64,000 nt of DNA from Lepus europaeus (lineage: Eukaryota; Chordata; Mammalia; Lagomorpha; Leporidae): positions 126,007,701 through 126,071,700 of the forward strand of contig NC_084827.1 of the NCBI RefSeq assembly GCF_033115175.1. Direction: 5' to 3'. A model generated the notes under the pieces. The model had not been told where the DNA came from and made no database searches. It was given only the letters and a program-made list of their open reading frames with translations. The translations under genes were made by a program, and so were the position numbers. Below are positions 47,344 to 59,111 of this stretch, one piece after another; the first letter of the stretch is position 1; each line of letters opens with the position of its first letter.

Positions 47344-47616
47344 AGCTGCATTTCTTGGACGGAGTGACGTAGATTGTATGACTACACTGGTCAGTCTTTA
47401 GAGTCAGTTCTCATTTCCCTTACTGTTTGTATTGTTTTTTTGAATATTGTAGTTCCTTAGACAATACTACTTCATTTCAATCCCAACTAACTCGTATCAC
47501 ATTGTACCTCCTTATGTTGGTATCTGATCTCCCAGATTTTCTGCATTTTGAAATCTACATGGAGGCTCTGAAGGTGCTTGCATTGTACATTAACTATGTC
47601 ATCTCTTTTCTAACAG

Positions 47617-47779
47617 AATAACCCAAATGCACATGGTGACTTTTTAAAGATAAATAGAGCATATGAAGTACTCAAAGATGAGGATCTTCGAAAAAAGTAT
47701 GACAAATATGGAGAAAAGGGACTTGAAGATAATCAAGGTGGCCAGTATGAAAGCTGGAACTATTATCGTTACGATTTTG
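47617..47779 (+). CDS. DNAJC10: DNAJC10 exon 3: end of J domain and linker (residues 69-123)
   Basis: The acceptor is TCTAACAG and the donor is TTTTG/GTAAGG. The exon carries helix III and IV of the J domain (INRAYEVLKD, YDKYGEKGL) followed by a linker rich in Gly, Gln and Tyr. It ends in phase 1, splitting a glycine codon (residue 123) with exon 4. The sequence appears identical to the remembered human protein here, showing strong constraint. Confidence 0.97.
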
Positions 47780-47878
47780 GTAAGGTGATATTTACTTAGG
47801 AAATTGTTTTTTTATCTGAATGAAAGTTAATTTTGTTTCAATCCTTTATTATGTATTATATATCATTTTGTTGAACTC

Positions 47879-48203
47879 TTTTTTTTTTTTTTTTTAAGAT
47901 TTATTATTTACGTGAAAGAGTTAGAGGGGGAGAAAGGAAAAGAGAGAAAGAGATCTTCCAGCCAGTGGTTCACTCCCCAGATGGCCACAACAGCCAAGGC
48001 TGAGCCAGGCTGAAGCTAGGAGCCAGGAGCTTTCAGGTTTCCCACATGGGTTCAGGGGCCCAAATACTTGGGCCATCCTTTGCTGCTCTCCCAGGTGTAT
48101 TAGCAGGGAGCTGGATCAGAAGTAGAGCAGCCAGGACTCAACTAGGACCCAAATGGATGCTGGTGCCATCCTGCTTAACCCACTACACCATGATGCTGGC
48201 CCC
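47879..48203 (-). mobile_element. CSINE in DNAJC10 intron 3
   Basis: Poly-T and AAGATTTATTATTTACG to CACCATGATGCTGGCCCC, about 100 bases after exon 3. Confidence 0.9.
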
Positions 48204-48223
48204 TGTTTAACTCCTTAGTTTAC

Positions 48224-48548
48224 CATAGGTACCATCACTGTGGCATAGTGATTAAAGCTGCGGTTCGAGTCCCAGCTACACTGCTTCGGATCCAGCTCCC
48301 TGCTAATGCACCTAGGAAGGCAGCAGAGGATGACCCAAGTCCTTGGGCCCCTGCACCCATGTGGGAGACCTGGAGGAAGCTCCTGGCTCATGGCTTCGGA
48401 TCAGCCCAGCTCTCTGTCTGTCGCTGCCATTTGGGGGTGAACCAGTGGATGGAAGATTGATCTCTCTCTCTCTCTAGCTCTTTCTTTCTCTTTCTCTCTC
48501 CCTCTCTCCTTTGCTGTAGCTCTGCCTTTAAAATAATCTCTTAAAAAA
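48224..48548 (+). mobile_element. CSINE in DNAJC10 intron 3, head-to-head with its neighbour
   Basis: ACTGTGGCATAGTGATTAAAG to CTCTGCCTTTAAAATAATC. With the preceding - copy it forms a CSINE inverted pair. Confidence 0.85.
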
Positions 48549-49881
48549 TGTTTTAAAGGAAAGTTTATTATATAGAAATTATATTTACACATGTGAAGAT
48601 ATATTGGTTAAATCTTAAATACTTTTAAAGTAAAGATTACTTAAATATTGAAGTCTTTCAAAAAAATTTAGCATGTCTTATTTACTAAGAAAATGCCATC
48701 CATCTAATTTGGAACCCTTACTGATAATGACTTTAAAGGTGTTGATAAGAATAAGAAAAAGTAAGGCAAGAGCAGAGGGAAGAAACACGTTAAAGGAACA
48801 AAGGCATAGAGAAATTAAACACAAGTATTAAGGCAGGAACAGTGTGTTCAGATAACCAGTGTTTCTCCTGGTTGTTATTCAGCCTTAAAGGCATATTAAG
48901 AACCGAAGTACTTTTATTTCAGATTACATAGTTTCTTCAGTTTATATCTGGAGAGTTTACCTCCCAAAACTGTTTTATTTTCAAAATAGTATTTTCAAGT
49001 GCCTTCTATACAGCTTGGGAATTTTTATAAGGTGTTGGCAGATTGCACTGCATTGACCAAATCTGGCTTGCCACCTGTTTTTGTAAATGACATTTTAGTG
49101 GGATACCATTATGCTCATTTGGTTACATACTGTCTGTGACTCTTTTCACACCCCACAGCCAGAGTTGAGTAGTTGCAATGAAACTATATGTTGGCCAAAG
49201 CCTAAAATATTTACTAATAGCTTCTACAGAAGCTGACTTCTGGTCTATATTCATTGTTAATATGATTTGGATATTTTATATAGTAATAAGAAATTTTGTC
49301 ACATTGACAGTAATTATTGTGGCAAATAGTTTAACATTTTTATGTTTACCTGTACATAAGTTGTAATTACAAGATTTTTAGCAGTGAAAAATACTTGATG
49401 ATGATGCCACTTATTAAAAACCACGGTCCGAAAACTGAATGAGGTCTGTTGTGTAGGTAACAGTAATATACTCTCATTTACACACTGTTTCCTGGTTTTA
49501 GTACTGTACTAAAGCTACATAACCTGACACTGTTAGGGGAAGCTAGGTGAAGGGGACAGAGTTTTTACTGGTTAGGCAGCTTCCTATGAGTCTGTAATTT
49601 AAAATCAAAAGTTAAAAACAAATTTTCTGTGTAGATGAGACTATATGAATAATAAGAACCCTCCCACACACTCCTGTAAGAGTCCATATGAGGAATCTAG
49701 TATGTGTAGATCACTCTTCAAATTTGTCACCAATAATAATTATTATTTTGGTTTTTTTTAAATTGCGTGTTTGAGTTTGAAATTTAGTATGGGTAACTGA
49801 TTTTTTCATGATTAAAATGAGTAATCTTTTTATGTGGTAATATATTTTAATTTTATAATTTTTGTATACTTTTTAAATTAG
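48549..49881. other. DNAJC10 intron 3, repeat-poor part
   Basis: AT-rich intronic sequence; no gene or repeat recognised. Confidence 0.6.
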
Positions 49882-49932
49882 GTATTTATGATGATGATCC
49901 TGAAATCATAACATTAGAAAGAAGAGAATTTG
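49882..49932 (+). CDS. DNAJC10: DNAJC10 exon 4: acidic linker micro-exon (residues 123-140)
   Basis: A 51-base exon between AAATTAG and GTAAGT. It encodes an acidic linker (YDDDPEI) and the first strand leading into the thioredoxin domain. It begins and ends in phase 1, so skipping it would keep the frame and delete 17 residues. Confidence 0.95.
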
Positions 49933-50204
49933 GTAAGTTTGTGAGCCTATGATTTTCTAAAACTTGAACTCAAGTTCAGTCTCTTACCTAAAACTCATGA
50001 GTTCCAAATGTGTTTGGAATTTAGAAACTCTTTAGATGTTAGAAAGGCAATGTGGTATATCCAGTATATTAAATAATGTTCCTAGCAGAATATAGAGCAG
50101 TGTTCCATAATAAAAACATTAATTTTTCTGCAGCAAAGTATTTATACCAAATAAAAATAGTAAAAATAATATGTAGTCTGTATCAGTTCATAATAGTTTT
50201 GATA

Positions 50205-50585
50205 CTATATTAGTCTATTTTCTCTTGCTCATAACATAAGACCACAGACTAGATAAGTTACAAAAAACAAAGTTTTATTTTGGCTAATGGTTCTGATACA
50301 AGACTAAGGGGGCCCACCTTGTAATAGCCTTCAGCTGGCAGAGTCCCAAGATAGCACATGGCAACAGGGAGCACATGTGTGTCCTGGTCTCCATGTTATA
50401 GAGCCACCAGGATTTAATGACAGGGATTCCATTCTGTGACCTTAACTATTCCTAATCATTACCCATTGGACCCTCCTCTAAATACTACAACTGGATTAAA
50501 TTTCCATCCGCTTACTACCTCACAGTGGAGGATGTATTTCAATATGAATTTTGCAGGGCACAAAACAAGTCCAAGCCATAGTAGA
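50205..50585 (-). mobile_element. MaLR LTR (MLT1-like) in DNAJC10 intron
   Basis: Complement shows a TTGAAATACATCCTCCACTG-like head and an AATAAA-CTTTG... TAGTCTGTGGTCTTATGTTAT-like tail, as in MLT1/MST LTRs. It is heavily diverged. Confidence 0.55.
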
Positions 50586-51452
50586 TGCTAAGTCAGCTTG
50601 CTACAGACTTGTTAAAAAAAAAAAAAAAAAGAATTTCAGAGCTTTGTGATTTCAGTTCTGAATAAATATGTAGTTATTTTGGAAGGAGATTTAATTTGAT
50701 CTGTGATTTATGTGAAAATGGGAATGCATTTTCCACTGCATTTTAGGAAATTACAAATATTAGATTCTTTCAGCCTTTGTGTGGTGATAATAGGTCTATT
50801 CCTTCTTTTCTACTGCAAAACAATAAATTGTACCTCAAACCAATTCCAATTTTTATTTTTCTCTATTTCAGTATCATTTAATTTAGAAAACTAAAATAGC
50901 ATGCCAGTTGCAAAAAATGTATGTATGAGTACCTATAGGCTTATATATTATCATCCTTAAAGATGTATAGTAGCCGCTGTATTTTGTTCACTTCCTTCTA
51001 AGCAAGGAATTTCGTTTTATTTTCTACATCATGTTGGTGAGCTCAGGCATACAAAGTAACTATTAAATACATTATTTTATTACAGGTCTTGCGTGCTAAC
51101 ACTTAAGCAAGTTCTAGGTGAACAGAAAATGTATCTTCCTACAAAGGAAAAGAAGAAAATTAGATTCATGTGGATTGTTGGTACACAGAACTAATACCCA
51201 TGTCACAAGCCAGTAGAATCATTACTACATGTGTTTATGCAAACTACATGTTACTGTGTCTCATCTCCTCATATATTAGTGAATATTTTTGTGGAACAGT
51301 GGGTCAGAAATCATTTTAATTACAGAGAGAATCAGGGGAACTAACAAAACCTGTAAGCTGACTAATCTATTAATCCACCCAGAATTAGACTTTACAGTTA
51401 GTTACACTGCATATGGATTCAAACTTTTTCATTTGTCACTGGAGAAAATGTT
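50586..51452. other. DNAJC10 intron 4, nothing recognised
   Basis: AT-rich with an A17 run near 50,614. Confidence 0.6.
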
Positions 51453-51468
51453 AAGAATTGCTAATAGT

Positions 51469-51787
51469 AGCCGGCTCTGCAGCTCAATAGGCTAATCCTC
51501 CGCCTTCGGCGCCGGCACACCGGGTTCTAGTCCCGGTCGGGGCACCGGATTCTGTCCCGGTTGCCCCTCTTCCAGGCCAGCTCTCTGCTGTGGCCCGGTA
51601 GAGCAGTGGAGGATGGCCCAAGTGCTTGGGCCCTGCACCTGCATGGGAGACCAGGAGAAGCACCTGGCTCCTGGCTACGGATCAGCGTGGTGCAGCAGCC
51701 ATTGGAGGGTGAATCAACGGCAAAAAAAGAAAGATCTTTCTCTCTGTCTCTCTCTCTCACTGTCCACTCTGCCTGTCAAAAAAAAAA
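51469..51787 (+). mobile_element. CSINE (young) in DNAJC10 intron 4
   Basis: Full body and pure A-tail. Target duplication AAGAATTGCTAATAGT at 51,453-51,468 and 51,788-51,803, perfect. Confidence 0.95.
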
Positions 51788-51803
51788 AAGAATTGCTAAT
51801 AGT

Positions 51804-52703
51804 TTATATATATCTCCAAACAAAATAAATTAAAGCCAAGAAATTTAAGAGATAATTCAGAGTTGATTAACTAATATTGATAGGTTCAATATATATTTGC
51901 CATTATTATATCTGATCTCTAATTCTACTCTTGGTATTAGTAGGCTAAGACAAGATAATCCTGAAGTTTTAGTTGAAGCAGAACAAAGGTGGATAGGAGA
52001 ATCAGTTTGTACTTAATGTAAATATCAATTCAGTCTACTTGGTTTGTAGGTCACAGTTTCTATTACCAGTTTGTATTGTTTGGATTATTTAGTCTTGGCT
52101 TTTTTTTTATAATAATATGAATAATTATAGTTATTTTTAAAGTTATTTTTGTTCTCTTCCTGCAGCAAGGAATTGTGTTTTCTTCTGGCTGGCACCATCA
52201 ACTATCTCAAAATAAGTTTTATCAAACAGCCTGTAATGTTTGAAGAGCTGATCTTTGGTCCTTAAGAGGAGTAGTCACTTTCCAGTTTTGTGTTTGTCTG
52301 TATTTACAGAGCCATTACATGTGCACTGAACTCCCCTTTTGTGCTTCTAGGCTCATGGATCTATAGGAAATTCTGCTGTTTCTTGTCAGCTACCTCCTAT
52401 AGAAAGGCAAACATTTATTCTCTTGATTCCCACTTCCTCCCATACCTTGGGCCCCTAATGGTTCATTGCATTGGTAGCTGATGCTTTCAACAGAGGTCTT
52501 TTATATTTTGTGCAGTTTTCCACTTACTTGTCTACAGTTGGAGAGTTACTCCAAATTACATAGTAGTTCACTTTTAATGCCAGAATGTTCAGTTGTAGTA
52601 CAAAAGAGAAAATGTGATTAATACGCTCCATATTTAAAGCTTTTAAAATGTTTCCATCCTTTCCATTAAACATGGTACATTTGTTCGGTGCAGTAGTGCA
52701 AGT
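51804..52703. other. DNAJC10 intron 4, nothing recognised
   Basis: AT-rich; no coding exon with splice sites in the DNAJC10 frame was seen. Confidence 0.6.
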
Positions 52704-52870
52704 GTACTTCAAAAAGTTGGTGGAAAAATAGAATTAAAAGATAAGTTTATTTTGGTGACAAAATAATTTGAAATCCATGCATATGAGGGAATCTTCAAAA
52801 AGTTCATGGAAAATGTGTTTGTGACCATACTGTGCATGGATTTCAGTCATTATGTGTAAGCTGTAGATAG
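52704..52870 (+). repeat. Copies related to the 32.1-kb MITE-like element
   Basis: GTACTTCAAAAAGTTGGTGG at 52,704 and CTTCAAAAAGTTCATGGAAA at about 52,794 are two heads in the same orientation, with the shared middle TAAGTTTATTTTGGTG between them. Confidence 0.45.
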
Positions 52871-53091
52871 TTTTTACAAAAGCAGAGAACATCTCACATG
52901 TGTACTAGTCACTCTGAATGGTACACACACAGACATCTTTTTGAATACAGCTCAATGAGAGAAACTTAAGCATTTCTGCCTTGTATTTTGCTTCGTCAAC
53001 AGAAGCTATTAGTTGTATCAGTATTAATAGACATTAGTCATAGTTATGTGGTTTAGAAGCTAAACATTGAATTTATAATTTTTTTAAATTT

Positions 53092-53385
53092 TCACTGTAT
53101 TTGAAAGATGAACAGGAGACACAGGTAGCCAGAAAAACAGCTTGCATCATCTGGTTCACCCCAAATGGCTGCAACAACCAGGGCTGGGCCAAGCCAAAGC
53201 CAGGTGACTGGAACCCAATCCAGATAACCCACATCGGTAGCATGATCATCACCTGCTGCCTCCCACAGGGCACATTAGAAGGAACCTGGAACTGGAAGTA
53301 GGGCCAGGACTCTTTAATCCAGGTATTCCAATATGGGATGCAGATGTCCTAAAGCTGCATCTTAACCACATGGGCTAAACCCCAG
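53092..53385 (-). mobile_element. CSINE (old) in DNAJC10 intron 4
   Basis: TGTATTTGAAAGATGAACAGG to CTTAACCACATGGGCTAAACC; strongly diverged. Confidence 0.65.
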
Positions 53386-53844
53386 AAAGTTGCATTTTGA
53401 AATAAACAGATTCCATTCTGGGCCACTGAGTTATGCAGAATCATCCCATTGAACCGTGATAATACTGGATATAAAATATTTTTAAACTTATTACTCAACA
53501 GACAGTGGAAACTAGCAAATATGTTAGACATGCTCTATGGAAACAAAATACCAAGATAGACATTTTCAAAGTAAACAAGGTTTTGTGACAAATTGAATCC
53601 TTTCACACTTGTATTAACATCATATTTTCATTTGACTTAGGAACAATAACACCTTGTCCGGTTATTGCTCTATTTTTATGTGTAAATAATCACATTATTA
53701 GTAGTCTATATCTAGTAAGATTATCTGTTTTCTATTAAGGTTTGCATTAATTCTAGTAGAACTTTTACCCAAATTAGTACCAGTTTATAAGTCAGCTTGG
53801 CAGTTCGTTTTTGTTTTTTTTTTTTCTTTTTGTAATTTTTTTTT

Positions 53845-54030
53845 TTTTAATTGAAAGGCAGTTAGAGAGAGGGAGAGACAATGAGAGCAAAAGATCTTCT
53901 ATCCACTCCCATAGGTTCTTCCAGGTTTCCCACGTGGGTACAGGGGCCCAAGCACATGGGCCATCTCCACTGCTTTCCCAGGCACATTAGCAAGGAGTTG
54001 AATCCGAGGGGGAACAGCTAGGTCTCGAAG
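53845..54030 (-). mobile_element. CSINE fragment in DNAJC10 intron 4
   Basis: ATTGAAAGGCAGTTAGAGAG, GTGGGTACAGGGGCCCAAGC and GGCACATTAGCAAGGAG; the head is missing. Confidence 0.75.
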
Positions 54031-54681
54031 TGGCTTGGTAGTTACTTCCACCACCTAGATTTGTCTGTTGGACATTTTAAATGTTGGCAGAGAACAACAA
54101 ATAAAATCCTGATTTATATACCTTACTTGTAATATACAGCTTAACTTTTCCCACAGATCTATCTTACAGTTGAAACGTAGATGAATATTGAGTCCTGAAT
54201 GTGTTTCTAATAAACCTAAATCAACTGCGTGTATATTTAGGAAACTATGCATGTGTAGTTTGATGTCTTACTATAATTTATGAAAACTTAAGTTACTGAT
54301 AACTGATTTTGGTATGGAATTACATGAAAATTCTTTAAATCAAAGTAAATTACCTTTACCTTCTTATCTTGAATATCAGAGTACATCCTTATGGTGTTAA
54401 AATTTTTAAATGAATAAGCTTTGTTTACTTCCATCAGGTCATTTTACAGGTTATGATATATAGTGAACTGCTGGCTAGATGTTATATGGTGTTCAAATCT
54501 ATCACTTCAGCAGATAATTTATGAATGTTTTGAGTTTTTTTAAACTTTATCTTACACTTTTCAAGCAATATGATTTTTACAGGGCAAACATCCTATTTAA
54601 AAGATTAAACTTGATCTTGATAATTCTTGTTAAATCATGTGGGTCACTTGCTTCATTCAAATTTAGAACCCACTATTGGAC
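54031..54681. other. DNAJC10 intron 4, nothing recognised
   Basis: AT-rich intronic sequence. Confidence 0.6.
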
Positions 54682-55035
54682 TGGGGCGGGCATGTGGTGC
54701 AGTAGTTAAATTGCTGCTTGGGACTTTGCATCCTTCATTGGAGTGCCTGGTTATAGTCGAGCTGCTCTACTTCCTCTCTGGCTTCCTGCTGATGTGCATC
54801 CTGAGAGGTAGCAGATAGTAGCTGAAGTACCTGCCACCAATGTAAGATACCCAGATTGAGTTCCAGACTCCTGGCTTTGGCCTGGCCCAGCCCTGGTTAC
54901 TGTGGGCATTTGGGAAGTTAACCAGCAGATAGAAGATATCTTGATTTCCCTCTCTCTGTCTCTCCCTCTCTTTCTCTCTCTCTTTGCCATTCTGCCTTTC
55001 ATAGGAAAAGAAAATAAATTTTAAAAATTTTTAAA
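54682..55035 (+). mobile_element. CSINE (older) in DNAJC10 intron 4
   Basis: GGGGCGGGCATGTGGTGCAG head, GGCCTGGCCCAGCCCTGG body, CT-rich and A-rich tail. Confidence 0.82.
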
Positions 55036-55424
55036 GAAAGAATTCAAGACCTCTATCCTTAATCTATACTTTAGACAATACTAGAATTTCTGTCACTTGC
55101 ATTGTTTCTCTCTATTTCTCTTATGCACATGAACTCTCTTACATGAAGTATGGCTGTTATTTCCTTATACCATCCCTTTTTATAGCATCATGGCCAAATT
55201 CATCTTGCAGTTCAAGGCTGCTGCTTGTTTACCAATGTGCTTCAGAGAGTTAGCATTTGAAATAACATTTTCTTTTTATAGAAAAAAGTTACACAGAAAA
55301 TGATAATGGCAGTATGAAAGATTTATGACTTCCATTCTGATGCAACAAAAAAATTTTTTAATTAAAACATATGTGAACATTTAGCAAGTAATTTTAAGAT
55401 GTTTCTGCATTATCTTATTTTTAG

Positions 55425-55507
55425 ATGCTGCTGTTAATTCTGGAGAACTGTGGTTTGTAAACTTTTACTCCCCAGGATGTTCACACTGCCATGATTTGGC
55501 TCCTACT
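55425..55507 (+). CDS. DNAJC10: DNAJC10 exon 5: first thioredoxin domain with the CxxC site (residues 140-167)
   Basis: This exon holds the redox active site: Cys158-Ser-His-Cys161, with C158 at 55,478-55,480 and C161 at 55,487-55,489, preceded by the thioredoxin strand FVNFYSPG. The two cysteines perform the disulfide reduction ascribed to ERdj5. The acceptor is TTTTTAG and the donor is ACT/GTATGT. It lies after the largest intron in the window (about 5.5 kb). Confidence 0.96.
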
Positions 55508-55752
55508 GTATGTATTTTTTATATCTAGATTATTAAAGCTTTTTCTAATTGATTTGTTGTATATACATTTTTTTCCATTTTTTAGTATGTTGGGTTTTTT
55601 CCCATTAATAGTAACTATAACTATCAGAAGTAATTATTAGTGCTTTCATGTCTATATGGTTTTATTTGATAAAAATTTTCTCCTTGCAGAAAGTATAGCT
55701 TGAAGAAGAATGAACTTATCAGAGAAGTAATTGTTTTCCTTTCTTCTCATAG

Positions 55753-55884
55753 TGGAGAGACTTTGCCAAAGAAGTAGATGGATTGCTTCGGATTGGAGCT
55801 GTTAATTGTGGTGATGATAGAATGCTTTGCCGAATGAAAGGAGTCAACAGTTATCCCAGCCTCTTCATTTTTAGATCTGGAATG
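55753..55884 (+). CDS. DNAJC10: DNAJC10 exon 6: core of first thioredoxin domain (residues 168-211)
   Basis: Forty-four whole codons between CTCATAG and GTAAGG. It carries the conserved VNCGDD strand, the cis-proline loop (SYPSLFIF) and the end of the thioredoxin fold. The exon is in phase 0 at both ends. Confidence 0.96.
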
Positions 55885-56317
55885 GTAAGGAATAAAGTTG
55901 GCGTTTTTCAAATCTGTGGAACTTTAAACAAAATACCAGAGAAGGCACAGCATGTGAACTTGTTGTAATTTTTAAGTCTCAATTTTGGAGCCATCTAATT
56001 AGGCTCCAGTAGTAAATATTTTGAATTATTTTATGAATAAAAACATTAGATGCCATTACTTCGGCTTTGCTGCATTTCAAAATGAAATTCTGCCCATTTT
56101 AGTTTCTACCTTAAACAATATAATTTATTCAATATGCATGTTGAGCTTTGTACTTTATGAAATGTTTTTACAAGTCTCATTTCATTGAGTACATGGCTCT
56201 AGTATTTCCAATTTCCAATGATGAAATTGCAACATACAAATATTGTTCCTAAAATGTCATCCATAAAATCTATGAATCTGAGATTCTCAAAGTATCATTT
56301 AGAAATTCACTATACTG
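55885..56317. other. DNAJC10 intron 6, nothing recognised
   Basis: Reading through the exon 6 donor stays open for 28 codons to a TAA-type stop near 55,966, so intron retention would give a truncated protein ending after the first thioredoxin fold. Confidence 0.55.
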
Positions 56318-56602
56318 AGGTGGGCATTTTGATACAGCAAGTTAAGCTAACACTTGGGACACCTGGATCCTGTATCTGAGTGCTTGGGATTGAGTCCCCC
56401 GTCTGCCTCTGCTTTCCATCCAGCTTCCTTTTAACACACCTGGGAGGCAGCAAATGATGGCTGAAGTACTGAGTCCTGCCACTCAGGGGGTGACTCAGGT
56501 TGGGGTTCTGGTTACTGGCTTCAACCTGGTAGCCCCTGGCTATTGGGGGCATTTGGGTAGTGAGCTAGTAGGTGGAAGAGCTCTCTCTGTCTGTTTTTGT
56601 TT
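56318..56602 (+). mobile_element. CSINE (older) in DNAJC10 intron 6
   Basis: AGGTGGGCATTTTGATACAGC head, CACCTGGGAGGCAGCAAATG body, ends at CTCTCTCTGTCTG; directly abuts the next copy in reverse orientation. Confidence 0.75.
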
Positions 56603-56903
56603 TTTTACAGATTTATGTATTTATTTTGAAGGATTTGCAGAGAAGGAGGCAAAGGGAAAAATAGACATCTTGCCTCCTCCGGTTCATTCCCTAGATGGCT
56701 GTAACCGCCAGCACTGAGGCAGGCTGAAGCCAGGAGCTTTTTGCAGGTCTCCCATGTGGGCATAGGGAACCAAACACTTGAGCCATCTTCCTCTGCTTTC
56801 CCAGGCCATTAATAAAGAGCTGGATCAAAAGTACTGGCACTCAAATATGGGATGTGGCATCTTAGGCAGTGGCTTTACCTGCTGTGGCACAATACCAGCC
56901 CCC
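56603..56903 (-). mobile_element. CSINE in DNAJC10 intron 6
   Basis: ACAGATTTATGTATTTATTTTG to GTGGCACAATACCAGCCCCC. Confidence 0.82.
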
Positions 56904-57029
56904 TCTTTGTGCCTTTTAAATTGAATAAAAGTGAATAAACATTTTATTTTTTTTTTAATTTTTGAGATCCATGAATAGTTTTTTCATAATGTGCCTTTCC
57001 CATGATCTTTTATTTATTTACTTACTTGT

Positions 57030-57342
57030 TTTTTATTTATTTATTTGAAAGGCAGAGTGACAAAGAGGCAGAGGCAGAGAGAAAGGTCTTCCATCTACTG
57101 GTTCACTCCCCATATGGCCACAACAGCTGGAGCTGGGCCAATCTGAAGCCAGGAGCCAGGCAGAAGTTTTTTCCGGGTCTCCCATGAGGGTGCAGGGGCC
57201 CAAGGACTTGGGCCATCCTCTACTGCTTTCCTAGGCCATAGCAGAGAGCTGGATCAGAAGTGGAGCAGCCAGGACCAGCGCCCACATGGGATGCTGGCAC
57301 CAGAGGCAGATGCTTAACCTACCATGCCATGGTGCCAGCCCC
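57030..57342 (-). mobile_element. CSINE in DNAJC10 intron 6
   Basis: TTTATTTATTTATTTGAAAGG to GCCATGGTGCCAGCCCCC, ending 145 bases before exon 7. Confidence 0.9.
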
Positions 57343-57487
57343 CTAAATAAACATTTTGAAAGAAAGAAATATGCTATACTGTTGAAAAATAGAGCTCACT
57401 GCATTGTTTAAAATAATGTAAAATAAAAACAGGTTTTTAGTGAGTTTTAAAAAGTAAAAGATTTTTCTCTTTTTAAAAAATCAATAG

Positions 57488-57581
57488 GCTGCAGTGAAGT
57501 ATCATGGAGACAGATCAAAAGAAAGTTTAGTGAATTTTGCCATGCAGCATGTTAGAAGCACAGTGACAGAACTATCAACAG
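57488..57581 (+). CDS. DNAJC10: DNAJC10 exon 7: end of first thioredoxin domain (residues 212-243)
   Basis: Acceptor CAATAG, donor AACAG/GTAATT. It encodes the last strand and helix of the domain (KYHGDRSKES). Compared with the remembered human protein, a Pro near residue 213 is Ala and a Trp before the end of the exon is Ser; both are outside the active site. Confidence 0.95.
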
Positions 57582-57999
57582 GTAATTTTTTTCCTTTGTT
57601 TTCTTGAATCTCAAGGATATTTTGAAATTGTGAAATGTTAAGTATCTTCTCTATGCTTTTTAGAAGGGAATTGTCATTTTCTTTCATCTCTGCTGAATAG
57701 TAGAAACTAGAATTGTACAGAAACTACAACCATGGAGATTTTGGCAGTGGCTAGGAGATGAGGCTCAGTGAAAAGGTTTTGTCTTTCAGAGTACTACTAA
57801 ATGTTTAGTAATCCGGGTGTGTGATTGCTTTCATAAGTGTCCATAACAGGCAGTAAATTCATGCCTATCCAGTTTAAAGTTTAAAATTTTAATTTTGGCT
57901 TTTAATCCATCAAGTAATTTAATCAGATACTTGCTTTGAACTATCCATGAAATGATAGTTTTCACAATTAAAAGGATGTTCATTTCATCATTGAATATC
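57582..57999. other. DNAJC10 intron 7, nothing recognised
   Basis: AT-rich intronic sequence. Confidence 0.6.
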
Positions 58000-58440
58000 A
58001 GTTATGTGTCAGAAACTAGGACTGGTGCCATAATGCACAATCCCTGCCATCAGCAACCTCACTGAAACCATTAAAATGCAATGTAGTAAATATTAGGATA
58101 GATAAGCATGGGAAGCATAAAGGATATTAAACAACGCAGCTGAGGAAAAAGAATGGTTAGAAAACACTTCTTGAAAGAGATCATTCCCAGTCATTCACGA
58201 AAAATGATAAGAAGCCTTAGAAGATCACCGCATATGTGGGGAATTTGATACTTCATGAGTCTGACAGTGAGTAATGGGGTGGAGTGGTATGGGGAGAAAT
58301 ATTGAGTAAGTAGACAAAGTGAGGTCACAAGGGGCTTTATGTGACAGTTTGAGTTTCTTTCTCAATGAAGAAATGAATTTAAATTTTTATGTAATGAACA
58401 ACTTGGAAAACTATCAAAAGGATCTGACATGTTCAGTGCA
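58000..58440 (-). mobile_element. L2-like ancient LINE remnant in DNAJC10 intron 7
   Basis: Contains GTGTCAGAAACTAGGACTGG, ATAATGCACAATCCCTGCC, TGAGGTCACAAGGGGCTTTATG and AAAGGATCTGACATGTTCAG, resembling the opposite strand of L2 3' regions. Tentative. Confidence 0.35.
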
Positions 58441-58689
58441 AGTAGAGAGATAATTGGTCATACTCGAGTGGATTGGGAGGGGATGAGATTAAAAGAAAAA
58501 ATAATTTGGAAGATTTATTTTCTGTTAATATTAATGGTAATCAGAAATTTATTGATAATAAGGGAAGCAGGATATGAATTGGAATTTCTTGTATTACTAC
58601 TTAACAATTTTTCTTTTGTAGATTTAAAACTTTCCTGAAACAAAATATTCAAAGATTTTTAAAATAAATTTGTTTTGCCTTCTTTTAAG

Positions 58690-58767
58690 GAAATTTTGTT
58701 AACTCCATACAAACCGCTTTTGCTGCTGGTATTGGCTGGCTGATCACTTTCTGTTCCACCGGAGGAG
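58690..58767 (+). CDS. DNAJC10: DNAJC10 exon 8: start of non-catalytic thioredoxin-like domain (residues 243-269)
   Basis: Acceptor TTTTAAG, donor GGAG/GTAATT, joining exon 7 in phase 1. It begins the thioredoxin-like b domain (AFAAGIGWLITFC). An antisense CSINE starts only about 20 bases past the donor, so the intron's first bases are native and what follows is repeat. Confidence 0.95.
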
Positions 58768-58786
58768 GTAATTTTGTTATTGTCTT

Positions 58787-59097
58787 TTTTTTTTTTTAAG
58801 ATTTATTTATTTATTTGAAAGAGTTACACAGAGAGAGGAGAGAGAGAGCTCCTCCATCTGATGGTTCAATCCCCAGATGGCCGCAACGGCCGGAACTGCA
58901 CCAATCCAAAGCCAGGAGCTTCTTCCGGGTCTCCCATGTGGGTGCCAGGGGCCAAGGACTTGGACCATCTTCCACTGCTTTCCCAGGCCGGCAGAGAGCT
59001 GGATCAAAGTGGAGCAGCTGGGTCTTGAGCCGGCGCCCCCATGGGATGCCGGCGCTCCAGGCCTGCGCTTTAACCTGCTGCGCCACAGCACCGGCCC
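58787..59097 (-). mobile_element. CSINE 20 bp past the exon 8 donor
   Basis: T-tract and AAGATTTATTTATTTATTTG to GCCACAGCACCGGCCC. Perfect 14-bp duplication TTTGTTATTGTCTT at 58,773-58,786 and 59,098-59,111. Confidence 0.95.
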
Positions 59098-59111
59098 TTT
59101 GTTATTGTCTT

